DNA of 64,000 nucleotides from Methylocystis rosea SV97 (GTDB taxonomy: Bacteria > Pseudomonadota > Alphaproteobacteria > Rhizobiales > Beijerinckiaceae): assembly GCF_000372845.1 (NCBI RefSeq), contig NZ_KB889963.1, positions 1,174,146-1,238,145 on the forward strand, in the 5' to 3' direction. The position numbers and the translations under genes were made by a program. The notes under the pieces are model-generated. The model was not told the DNA's origin. It did not search any database and saw only the letters and a list, made by a program, of their open reading frames with translations. Shown here in pieces: positions 50,646 to 58,744 of the stretch (positions within the stretch are counted from its first letter, which is position 1; every line of letters starts with the position of its first letter).

Positions 50646-51689
50646 ATGACGCGCGCGTCGCCTTGGTGGGCTCGGGATGTTTATGCCGACCGCAAGCCCT
50701 TTCTCAAGGCGCGGGCGGCGATCGCCGCCGCCACCCGCCGCTTCTTCGCCGCGGAAGGCTTCGCCGAGGTCGAAACGGCCGCGCTTCAGCTATCCGGCGG
50801 CAATGAAACGCATCTTTCGGCCTTCGCGACGGAGTTGATCGGCTCGGCCGGCGAGCGGAGCCGGTTTTATCTCCATACTTCGCCGGAATTTTCCTGCAAG
50901 AAGCTGCTCGCGGCGGGCGAGGAGCGGATTTTCACCCTTGCGCATGTGTTCCGCAATCGTGAGCGCTCCGCCCTGCACCATCCGGAATTCACCATGCTGG
51001 AGTGGTATCGCGCTGAGGCGCCGACGCTGCGGCTGATGGAGGATTGCGCTGGACTGCTGGCGAGCGCGGCGCGGGCGGCGGGCGCGACGGATTTCGCCAG
51101 GATGGGCAGCGTTTGCGATCCCTTCGAAGAACCGCAGATCATCAGCGTCTGCGACGCCTTTGCGACCCACGCCAGCATTGATTTGGAACCGCTGCTCAAT
51201 GACCGTGACGGACTCGCGCGCGCCGCCGCGCGGGACGGCATACGCGTCGTCGAGGACGACAACTGGTCGGATCTGTTCAGCAAGATCATGTCCGAAAAGA
51301 TCGAGCCTATGCTCGGTCGCGAGCGGCCGACGATCCTGACGGATTATCCGGTGAGCGAGGCGGCGCTGGCCCGCGCCAACGCCGATGATCCGCACTTCGC
51401 CGATCGCTTCGAACTCTATGTCTGCGGCGTCGAGCTCGCCAACGGCTTCGCCGAACTGACCGACGCGGCGGAGCAACGCCGGCGCTTCGAGGCGCAGATG
51501 CAGGAGAAGCGCCGCATCTACGGCGAGACCTATCCGATCGACGAGGATTTTCTCGCCGCTCTGGCTGAGATGCCGCCGGCCTGCGGCGTCGCGCTGGGCT
51601 TCGACCGGCTGGTGATGCTCGCGACGGGAGCGGCGCGCATCGAGCAGGTGCTGTGGACGCCAGTGGCCGAGCGCGGCACGGCGCCCTAG
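50646..51689 (+). CDS. epmA: EF-P--(R)-beta-lysine ligase
   Basis: The 347-residue enzyme is a truncated class II lysyl-tRNA synthetase without the anticodon domain. It attaches lysine or beta-lysine to EF-P. Motif 2 lies in FTLAHVFRNRERSALHHPEF, with YLHTSPEFSCKKLLAAG before it, and motif 3 in GVALGFDRLVMLATGA. Length fits EpmA/PoxA. It is divergent from efp, with a 96-base shared promoter region. The aminomutase EpmB is not in the window. Confidence 0.95.
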   Translation: MTRASPWWARDVYADRKPFLKARAAIAAATRRFFAAEGFAEVETAALQLSGGNETHLSAFATELIGSAGERSRFYLHTSPEFSCKKLLAAGEERIFTLAHVFRNRERSALHHPEFTMLEWYRAEAPTLRLMEDCAGLLASAARAAGATDFARMGSVCDPFEEPQIISVCDAFATHASIDLEPLLNDRDGLARAAARDGIRVVEDDNWSDLFSKIMSEKIEPMLGRERPTILTDYPVSEAALARANADDPHFADRFELYVCGVELANGFAELTDAAEQRRRFEAQMQEKRRIYGETYPIDEDFLAALAEMPPACGVALGFDRLVMLATGAARIEQVLWTPVAERGTAP

Positions 51690-51823
51690 TTCTCATTCGA
51701 ATAAACGACGCGACGCTGGCGCAAACGTCCTACGCTGGCAATGACGTCCATATTTGGCGCCATTTGGCGGCGAACGCGAGCGATGCGCGCTCGCACGCCG
51801 CGCATGATTTCATGGAGGGCGCG

Positions 51824-53299
51824 ATGGGCCTTAAATTATTGCTGAAATCTATCGTGGCGATCGCCGTGACGATCGCGACAGCCGCCATGGCGCAGCAGAG
51901 CGAAGCGCCCGCAGCGCCGGCCACGCCCGTCTCCACCTTCGACGACAAGCTCGTGAAAATTGGCGAGCAGGCGCCTGGCTTCGGCGGGATGTATTTCGAC
52001 GAGAAGGGCGCGCTGCAGGTCTATATGAAAAACGCCCCCGAACTACGCAGCGCGGACGCGATGAAATCTGCGCGGTCGCAGGTCACGTCGGCCATCGCCA
52101 GCGTGCTCGGCGCGGATTTCCTGGCGCAAAACGCCGCCGCCAAAGGCCGCGCTCAAGAACCGAACATCATCAAAGGCGACTACGACGTCGTCGAACTCGC
52201 CAAATGGAAGAAAAGCTTCAGCCCGGCGCTCGACGGCCAGGAGATCGTCTTCGTCGATCTCGACGAACGCCGCAATCGCGTGACCATCGGCGTCGTCGGC
52301 GATCCGTCGCGACAAAGATTCGAAGCTCTGGCGAAATCGCTCGGCGTTCCGTTCGAAGCGCTGATCATCGAAGAAACGCAGCCGATCCGTTTTCACGCCT
52401 CGTTGCGCGATAAACGTCGGCCGGTGCCCGCCGGCGTTCAGATCGAAATCGACACCGGCGTTTTCGCCTTTAAGCTCTGCACGCTGGGCTTCAATGTCGT
52501 GCGCAACGGACGCGACGGCTTCGTGACTAATTCTCACTGCACCAAGAATCGCGGCGTCAGCAATGACGACGATTTTCATCAGCCGAACGATCCGCTGCTT
52601 TCCGGCAATAAGATCGGCGATGAGGATAGCGATCCGCGATACTTCACCGGCGGCGTGTGCCCATCGGGCAAGAAATGCCGCTTCAGCGACAGCGCCTACG
52701 CCGATTATCGCATCGACCGCGGGCGCTTCGAAATCGCGCGAACGACGAACAATACCGGCTCGCTGACGATCAACGGCTCTCCGAGCACATTTCTGATCGT
52801 CAGCGAGACGCCGGACTCCGTGGTGGGCATGAGGCTCAACAAGGTCGGCCGCACGACGGGCTGGGCCTTCGGCGACGTGCGCGCGACCTGCATCGACGTC
52901 AATGTCGCGGACACCGACGTCAGGCTGCTGTGCCAGAGCCGCGTCGGCCGGGTGAGCGGGACGAACAAGCTGACGGACAATGGCGACAGCGGCTCGCCCG
53001 TCTTCTCCATCCTGCCGACCGGCAGTCAGGCGAGCCTGCACGGCATTTTGTGGGGAGGACCGGACGATGGCAGCTCCTTTGTCTTCAGCCCGATGAGCAT
53101 GATCGAGCAAGAGCTCGGAGATCTCACCACCTTCACCGCGCCACGGCCTCCGCCGCCCCCGCCGCCAGAGCCGACGCCGCGGGAGCAGTGCCTGCGGGAA
53201 TGCAACGCCGAGCGGGACGCCTGTCTCGCCGATGGCGGCCTGGGGTCGCAGTGCATCCCCGCCTGGCGGCGCTGCCGGGAGCAATGCCCGGCGCGGTAG
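51824..53299 (+). CDS. Secreted trypsin-like serine protease with Cys-rich tail
   Basis: The 491-residue protein has a signal peptide (LKLLLKSIVAIAVTIATAAMA). After a propeptide-like region of about 170 residues comes a chymotrypsin-fold domain with the triad His238 (VTNSHCTKN), Asp294 (YADYRID) and Ser389 (NGDSGSPVF). A Pro-rich linker (PPPPPPPEPTP) leads to a tail of 39 residues with six Cys (453-491), a pattern of possible three disulfides. ATG 51824 follows GGAGGGCGCG; 57 upstream codons are not part of the signal. The substrate is unknown. Confidence 0.85.
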   Translation: MGLKLLLKSIVAIAVTIATAAMAQQSEAPAAPATPVSTFDDKLVKIGEQAPGFGGMYFDEKGALQVYMKNAPELRSADAMKSARSQVTSAIASVLGADFLAQNAAAKGRAQEPNIIKGDYDVVELAKWKKSFSPALDGQEIVFVDLDERRNRVTIGVVGDPSRQRFEALAKSLGVPFEALIIEETQPIRFHASLRDKRRPVPAGVQIEIDTGVFAFKLCTLGFNVVRNGRDGFVTNSHCTKNRGVSNDDDFHQPNDPLLSGNKIGDEDSDPRYFTGGVCPSGKKCRFSDSAYADYRIDRGRFEIARTTNNTGSLTINGSPSTFLIVSETPDSVVGMRLNKVGRTTGWAFGDVRATCIDVNVADTDVRLLCQSRVGRVSGTNKLTDNGDSGSPVFSILPTGSQASLHGILWGGPDDGSSFVFSPMSMIEQELGDLTTFTAPRPPPPPPPEPTPREQCLRECNAERDACLADGGLGSQCIPAWRRCREQCPAR

Positions 53300-53380
53300 C
53301 CCGCGGTTCGGGCGGCGTCTGGCCCTGGGCGGGATCGCCCAGGCCGGCTCCGCTTCCAAATTCCCCCGCCTTGAGGTATG

Positions 53381-53439
53381 AGACGCTGCATCGCAACAAC
53401 AGCCAGCGTCTCTAGTTCCCGGCCGCTCTCGAGCGGCCG
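53381..53439 (+). promoter_or_regulatory. Two hairpins in the leader of typA
   Basis: An 8-bp stem, AGACGCTG (53381-53388) with its complement at 53404-53411, is followed by a perfect 8-bp stem CGGCCGCT (53420-53427) with its complement at 53432-53439. The second hairpin precedes a short T-run (53451-53455). Another 8-bp hairpin at 53324-53343 lies nearer to the protease stop. They could end the protease transcript or form a structured typA leader. Confidence 0.45.
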
Positions 53440-53474
53440 CAGAGGCGGCTGTTTTACCTGGCCGGCCTTTGAAC

Positions 53475-55295
53475 ATGCAGCTGCGCAACATCGCCATCAT
53501 CGCCCACGTCGACCATGGCAAGACCACGCTCGTCGACCGCCTGCTCCAGCAGTCGGGCGCGTTCCGCGAGAACCAGCGCGTCGCCGAACGCGTGATGGAT
53601 TCGAACGACCTCGAAAAAGAGCGCGGCATCACCATCATGGCGAAGGCCACGTCCATCACCTGGAAAGACGTGCGCATCAACATCGTCGACACGCCCGGCC
53701 ACGCTGATTTCGGCGGCGAGGTGGAGCGCATCCTGTCGATGGTCGATGGCGCCATCGTGCTCGTCGACGCCGCCGAAGGCCCGATGCCGCAGACGAAATT
53801 CGTCGTCGGCAAGGCGCTCAAGATTGGCCTGAAGCCGATCGTCTGCGTCAACAAGGTCGACAAGCCCGACGCCCGCGTCTCGGAAGTCGTCAACGAGGTG
53901 TTCGATCTCTTCGCCGCGCTCGACGCGACCGACGAGCAGCTCGACTTTCCGATCATATACGGCTCCGCCAAGCAGGGTTGGATGGCCGAGGAGCCGACCG
54001 GCCCGCAGGACGGCATGGCGCCGCTCTTCGATCTCGTCGTCAAACATGTGCCGGCGCCCACCGTCGAGGACGGTGGCTTCCGCATGCTCGGCACGCTGCT
54101 CGAGGCCAATCCCTATCTCGGCCGCATCATCACCGGCCGCGTCTTCGCCGGCAGCGTGAAGCCCAATCAGGCGGTGAAGGTGCTCGACCGCACCGGCAAG
54201 ATCGTCGAGCAGGGCCGCGTGTCGAAAATTCTCGCCTTCCGCGGCATCGAGCGCCAGCCGATCGACGAGGCGGAGGCCGGCGACATCGTCGCCATCGCCG
54301 GCCTTGAAAAATTCAACGTCGCCGACACGCTCTGCGCGCTGGAAGTCAACGAGCCGCTGCAGGCGCAGCCGATCGATCCGCCGACGCTCTCCATGACCTT
54401 CCTCGTCAATGACAGCCCGCTCGCGGGCACGGAAGGCGACAAGGTGACGAGCCGCATGATCCGCGCGCGCCTCTTCAAGGAGGCCGAAGGCAATGTCGCG
54501 CTGCGCGTCGAGGACGCGCCGGCAGGCGACGCCTATATCGTCTCGGGCCGCGGCGAATTGCAGCTCGGCATTCTGATCGAGACCATGCGCCGCGAGGGCT
54601 TCGAGCTTGGCGTCTCGCGCCCCAAGGTCGTCTTCAAGAAGGATGAGAACGGCGAGATCCTCGAGCCGATCGAAGAGGTCGTCATCGACGTCGACGAGGA
54701 GCATAGCGGCGTCGTCGTGCAGAAGATGAACGAGCGCAAGGCCGAGATGATCGAGATGCGCCCGTCGGGCGGCAATCGCCTGCGTCTCGTCTTCCATGCG
54801 CCGACGCGCGGCCTCATCGGCTATCAGGGCGAACTTCTCACCGACACGCGCGGCACGGCGATCATGAACCGCCTGTTCCATGAATATGCGCCCTACAAGG
54901 GCGAGATTCAGGGCCGCCGCAACGGCGTGCTGATCAGCAATGATTCCGGCGAGGCCGTCGCCTACGCCATGTGGAAGCTGGAAGATCGCGGCCCGATGAT
55001 GATCGAGCCGGGCTGGAAGGTATACAAGGGCATGATCGTCGGCGAGCATACGCGCGACAATGATCTCGAGATCAATGTGCTCAAGGGCAAGCAGCTCACC
55101 AACATCCGCACCCAATCGAAGGACGAGGCGGTGCGCCTGACGCCGCCGATCCAGATGACGCTGGAGAAGGCGCTGGCCTATATCGAGGACGACGAGAGGG
55201 TGGAAGTGACGCCGAAGTCGATCCGCCTGCGCAAGGTGTTTCTCGACCCCAACGACCGCAAGAAGGCGAAGGGCAAGGCCGCGCTGGTGGAGTGA
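53475..55295 (+). CDS. typA: Translational GTPase TypA/BipA
   Basis: The 606-residue ribosome-associated GTPase aids 50S assembly and stress growth. G-domain motifs are [38 protein letters not shown], and [11 protein letters not shown]. Two EF-G-like domains and the BipA-specific C-terminal domain ([26 protein letters not shown]) follow. ATG 53475 (MQLRNIAII) is chosen; a TTG two codons upstream is possible. It ends ten bases before the convergent SIR2 gene. Confidence 0.97.
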   Translation: MQLRNIAIIAHVDHGKTTLVDRLLQQSGAFRENQRVAERVMDSNDLEKERGITIMAKATSITWKDVRINIVDTPGHADFGGEVERILSMVDGAIVLVDAAEGPMPQTKFVVGKALKIGLKPIVCVNKVDKPDARVSEVVNEVFDLFAALDATDEQLDFPIIYGSAKQGWMAEEPTGPQDGMAPLFDLVVKHVPAPTVEDGGFRMLGTLLEANPYLGRIITGRVFAGSVKPNQAVKVLDRTGKIVEQGRVSKILAFRGIERQPIDEAEAGDIVAIAGLEKFNVADTLCALEVNEPLQAQPIDPPTLSMTFLVNDSPLAGTEGDKVTSRMIRARLFKEAEGNVALRVEDAPAGDAYIVSGRGELQLGILIETMRREGFELGVSRPKVVFKKDENGEILEPIEEVVIDVDEEHSGVVVQKMNERKAEMIEMRPSGGNRLRLVFHAPTRGLIGYQGELLTDTRGTAIMNRLFHEYAPYKGEIQGRRNGVLISNDSGEAVAYAMWKLEDRGPMMIEPGWKVYKGMIVGEHTRDNDLEINVLKGKQLTNIRTQSKDEAVRLTPPIQMTLEKALAYIEDDERVEVTPKSIRLRKVFLDPNDRKKAKGKAALVE

Positions 55296-55305
55296 GGGGG
55301 CTCAG

Positions 55306-58300
55306 TCAGTCTTCTGCGTTGGTATGATCGGGAACCTCGATTTCGAAGTCGAGGTAATTCTTGATCAGACCAATATCTCCGATTTCGGTCCAAGCGCGCC
55401 GAGCTTCATCGCGCAAGGACGCGCGCTTAGCTTCGTCAACTTCGGTTAGGCTGGCGCAAAACGCCCGCCAACCTGGCGCCGCCAGTTTGGTTGGATGGCT
55501 CGCTTCGAGCTCTAGTATTTTGTTGACCGCTTCAGGCAGACGAGAGCGGTCGCCCCGAAAAGCGGCGATTTGCGCAAGGCGCAAGTGGCTGTGGGCGATG
55601 CCCCATTGCTCGCCAAGCGACTCATATGACTGCAACACCTGAGTAAAAGTTCTTTCGGAGCGAGTGGCGTCTCGTCTCATTTCGACTTGCCCGATCGAAT
55701 AGTTCGCGTTTGTCTCAAGCAGTCTTGTGGCAATCTTCCGGGAGATATCGCGCGCCTCCCGGAGATAGGTTTGGGCGGCGTCCAGATCGTCGCGTCTTAG
55801 CGCCAGATCGCCCAGTGATTGAAGCGCATTCGTCCTCCCAATCCGATCGCCGATCTGGAGGCCGATATCGCGCGCCTCCTGGAGATAAGTTTGGGCCGTA
55901 TCCAGATCGTCGCGTCTTAGCGCCAGATCGCCCAGCGATCTAAGCGTATTCGCCTGCCCGAGCCGGTCGCCAATCTTATGGTAGATGTCGCGCGCGTCTT
56001 CGAGAGAGGTTTGAGCGGCGTCCAGATTGTTGCGTCTTAGCGCCAGATCGCCCAGCGATCTAAGCGTATTCGCCTGCCCGAGCCGGTCGCCAATCTTATG
56101 GTAGATGTCGTGCGCGTCTTCGAGAGAGGTTTGAGCGGCGTCCAGATTGTTGCGTCTTAGCGCCAGATCGCCCAGCCTTCGAACCGTATTCGCCTGCCCG
56201 AGCCGGTCGCCAATCTTATTGTAGATGTCGCGCGCCTCTTCGAAAGAGTTTTGAGCGGCGTCCAGATCGTCGCGTCTGAGCGCCAGATCGCCAAGCAAAC
56301 TATGCGTGTTTGCCTGCCCGAGCCGGTCGCCGGTCTGGAGAAAGATGTCGCGCGCCTCTTCGAGAAGAGTGTGGGCGGTATTCATATCTTCGCGACAAAG
56401 CGCCAGAGAGCCCGCGGCATGAAATGCGTGAGCAACTGCGTTCTTGGACTCATTCGCATTGCGCCGTTGCAGCACCGACGCCAGCTTAAGAAACGTCGAC
56501 GGGTCAAAGCGCCGCTCCCCCATGGAAAGCTGTCGGGCTGACTCAATCGCTTGCCGAACCTCTCGAATCGGCTGATCGCGAGCAGCTTGGAGGAGGACCG
56601 GCGTAAAATTTCGTAGATGCGGCAGTAGTTCGGCCTCTGCCGCCGGCCACTTTGCCGTTCCGAAATACTTACCTTTTCCAGTTAGTTTTATTATCGCCCT
56701 TACAACTCTTTGAAGCTCCTCTCCTTTTAGCGGCCTTTCGATGCTCACGGCTTCACGTAGTGGATTAAGCAGCTTGATCGCGCCGTCCGCTCGGGGCGCG
56801 ACGAGCCGCAGACGGCGTAGAACTTCGTTGGCCGCGTCCGATTCGGTCGCTTTGATCCGGCGATCTTCTTGGCCGAGAAAGGCTTTCAACCCGCCTGCAG
56901 GGATGCCATCGGGGAGGAAGCCAAGAACGGCTAGGAGCCGCTTGGCTATTACAGTCATATGCCGGGAAGTGAGCGAAACGCGTAACGACGCCACGACCGA
57001 GTTGTGGCGATTTTCTTGTGCGCCCGGCTGGCGTAACAACTCGGCTTTCTCCTGTTCCCATCGCCTGAGCATTGGACCGAGCGTAAGATCGCTATCCACA
57101 CGGCTTGCCATGATCGTGAGCGAAAGCGCGTGACCGTCGAGTGCGATCAAGAGCGATTCGAGGTGCTGGTCGTCTTTCTGAACGTTCGTCGCGATCTTGC
57201 AAAAAAGATCGCGGCTTTCATTGAGAGCTAGCGGCGGTAAATCATCAATCTTTTCCCAATCCGCGAGAGCGGGCAGGCTTTCACGACTGGTGACAACAAA
57301 GGAGACGCCGGTCGTGTCTCTCAGCAAACCTAAAATGCGCCTGGCCTCGGGCTCATTGGCTTCGATCAAACCTTCAACATTGTCCAAGATTGCGAAGGTC
57401 GATTCCTGTCCACATGAGTAGCGAATGGCCGCAAGAGTGGCGCTCTGTGTCGGTTCCGGACTCAGTCCGAGTTCAGCGGCAAAAAGAATGAGTATATCAA
57501 GAGGGTCCGTGCGATTTTCGAGATTGACGAACACGCGTCTTTCGCCAAACTTTTTGATTAGCCTCTCATCATAACTCGCGGCGACCGCAACCGTTGATTT
57601 TCCCATACCCGGCCCACCGGTGATGAGGCATGGACGGCCTTCTGTCGCGGCTGTGACGACCCTGTTGATTTCGTCGCGACGTCCGACCGGATGCGGATTG
57701 GGGATTGCCAAATCGATGCGGTTGACTTTGGTCGCTGAGGTTTGAGGTTCCGAGTTTTCGGGAGCTAAACTTCGGAGGAATTCCGGCAGTTTTTCGTGCT
57801 TTGGCCCATAAGGAACTAAAGTGACGTTGTCTGGCCAGTCCGGCGTTTCCACCTCGTCGTCGGTGACTAATGCAAAGTGTTTCTTGTCTAACCCGCCCCA
57901 CGACGAACCGAACCAATTTAACAGACGCCCGACATTTTGATCCGCAAGGCCACTCGCAGAGCAGCCTATGAAGATAAGCGTATCGGCGAAGGCGGCTTGC
58001 TGCTGAAGAAATTGCGTACGATCACTACGTCCCACCCGATCGTAATCAGCCGTCGAAAAGATTACGGACTCTGGGTCATCCCAATATCCATGGATATGCC
58101 AAACATTCTGGGATTTTCCCGTCAAAATTTCGGCGACCGAGTCGGGATTACGCCAGGTCTTGGGCTGCACCCCTTTCTTCGTGCAAAGCAGGCCATCGTA
58201 ATTGGTTGTCGCGAGACGGCAGTTCAGTGCGATAATTGCGTCGAGTAGAGCGGGTTCACTCGCCTGTAGCTCGCCGACATTTTTCATCAGCCAAGCGCGA

Positions 58301-58572
58301 TAGCTATTGTTCGAGAAGCCTCCCAATTTTCTTTGAGCCATATCGGCTGAGGTGAGCCAAGCGTCAGGATCTTTCCGCTTCAGTCCCTGTCGGCAATGTT
58401 CGCTCCAATCTTCTCCAGGTTCTTTGGGAGCCGAATCGATCGCACTCTCAATGAGGCTTTTCCAGCCGGGCGCGGCTCCCCCAGTGACGGCCCTGCTTAC
58501 CCCTGCGCCGCAAACGATTAGAGCTTTCGCGCCAGATATAACGGTTCTGAGTGCTTCAATAGAATCAGACAT
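55306..58572 (-). CDS. SIR2-STAND ATPase-TPR protein (NLR-like predicted anti-phage defence)
   Basis: The 1088-residue protein has three parts. Residues 1-270 are a SIR2-like NAD-binding domain: CGAGVS (21-26), ATTNYD (121-126), WHIHGYWDD with His161, and FIGCS (201-205). Residues about 290-540 are a STAND/NB-ARC-type ATPase: Walker A GGPGMGKST (319-327), Walker B FAILDN (393-398), VVTSRES (426-432) and an ARC-like LPPLALNESRDLF. From about residue 710 a TPR array of 40-residue units extends to about 1025. The layout matches bacterial NLR-like defence proteins, whose sensor repeats detect phage and whose SIR2 domain destroys NAD. ATG 58572 follows AAGG; a TTG at 58593 is less likely. The base composition looks less GC-rich than the neighbours. 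It stands alone between two household genes. Confidence 0.88.
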   Translation of the reverse strand: MSDSIEALRTVISGAKALIVCGAGVSRAVTGGAAPGWKSLIESAIDSAPKEPGEDWSEHCRQGLKRKDPDAWLTSADMAQRKLGGFSNNSYRAWLMKNVGELQASEPALLDAIIALNCRLATTNYDGLLCTKKGVQPKTWRNPDSVAEILTGKSQNVWHIHGYWDDPESVIFSTADYDRVGRSDRTQFLQQQAAFADTLIFIGCSASGLADQNVGRLLNWFGSSWGGLDKKHFALVTDDEVETPDWPDNVTLVPYGPKHEKLPEFLRSLAPENSEPQTSATKVNRIDLAIPNPHPVGRRDEINRVVTAATEGRPCLITGGPGMGKSTVAVAASYDERLIKKFGERRVFVNLENRTDPLDILILFAAELGLSPEPTQSATLAAIRYSCGQESTFAILDNVEGLIEANEPEARRILGLLRDTTGVSFVVTSRESLPALADWEKIDDLPPLALNESRDLFCKIATNVQKDDQHLESLLIALDGHALSLTIMASRVDSDLTLGPMLRRWEQEKAELLRQPGAQENRHNSVVASLRVSLTSRHMTVIAKRLLAVLGFLPDGIPAGGLKAFLGQEDRRIKATESDAANEVLRRLRLVAPRADGAIKLLNPLREAVSIERPLKGEELQRVVRAIIKLTGKGKYFGTAKWPAAEAELLPHLRNFTPVLLQAARDQPIREVRQAIESARQLSMGERRFDPSTFLKLASVLQRRNANESKNAVAHAFHAAGSLALCREDMNTAHTLLEEARDIFLQTGDRLGQANTHSLLGDLALRRDDLDAAQNSFEEARDIYNKIGDRLGQANTVRRLGDLALRRNNLDAAQTSLEDAHDIYHKIGDRLGQANTLRSLGDLALRRNNLDAAQTSLEDARDIYHKIGDRLGQANTLRSLGDLALRRDDLDTAQTYLQEARDIGLQIGDRIGRTNALQSLGDLALRRDDLDAAQTYLREARDISRKIATRLLETNANYSIGQVEMRRDATRSERTFTQVLQSYESLGEQWGIAHSHLRLAQIAAFRGDRSRLPEAVNKILELEASHPTKLAAPGWRAFCASLTEVDEAKRASLRDEARRAWTEIGDIGLIKNYLDFEIEVPDHTNAED
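55723..56442 (-). repeat. Six 120-bp in-frame tandem repeats coding TPR units
   Basis: The SIR2-STAND gene holds six units of exactly 120 bases (40 codons) with the theme LGDLALRRDDLDAAQTSLEEA...DIYxKIGDRLGQAN. Bases 55921-56040 and 56041-56160 differ at one position only (C at 55991, T at 56111). Other units are more diverged. Two degenerate TPR-like units follow toward the C-terminus. The near-identity points to a recent duplication. Confidence 0.92.
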
Positions 58573-58574
58573 CA

Positions 58575-58606
58575 ACGGCCTTAACTTTTGCAAAAAGTTG
58601 GGCCGT
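58575..58606 (-). promoter_or_regulatory. Hairpin covering the ribosome-binding site of the SIR2-STAND gene
   Basis: ACGGCC (58575-58580) pairs with GGCCGT (58601-58606), and inside it AACTTTT (58583-58589) pairs with AAAAGTT (58593-58599). The hairpin ends two bases before the ATG. The AAGG Shine-Dalgarno sequence (58579-58582 on the minus strand) is partly in the stem. A TTGACT motif (58619-58624, minus strand) is a -35 candidate; its -10 would fall inside the palindrome. It may be an RNA hairpin or an operator. Confidence 0.55.
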
Positions 58607-58659
58607 CTTTTTCATGTTAGTCAAGTAACTTTTTGGAAGGACGAGGTCGCGCTGTGAGC

Positions 58660-58695
58660 CAAGTGGATGCCCGCGACAAGCGCGGGCATTACGGC
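58660..58695. repeat. Short palindromic dispersed repeat
   Basis: ATGCCCGCG (58667-58675) and CGCGGGCAT (58681-58689) form a perfect 9-bp stem with a 5-base loop, in the context GTGGATGCCCGCGACAAGCG. This text is a common dispersed repeat in alphaproteobacteria. It lies between the SIR2-STAND gene and the RNase T2 gene. Confidence 0.7.
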
Positions 58696-58744
58696 GTACT
58701 GAGCGAGAGCCGGATGCTCGGGTCCAAAGCTTTCCTAGCCCCGC

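Noticed and set aside
55723-56442. CRISPR-like regular repeats
   Set aside because: The units are directly joined without spacers, are exactly 120 bases and in frame, and code for TPR helices.
55306-58572. SIR2-APAZ or short Argonaute system
   Set aside because: No APAZ or PIWI domain or Argonaute gene is present; the ATPase and TPR parts point to a STAND protein.
58575-58624. Plus-strand terminator (hairpin plus CTTTTTC)
   Set aside because: No plus-strand gene precedes it; the minus-strand gene start directly behind makes a regulatory role more likely, though a terminator is not fully excluded.
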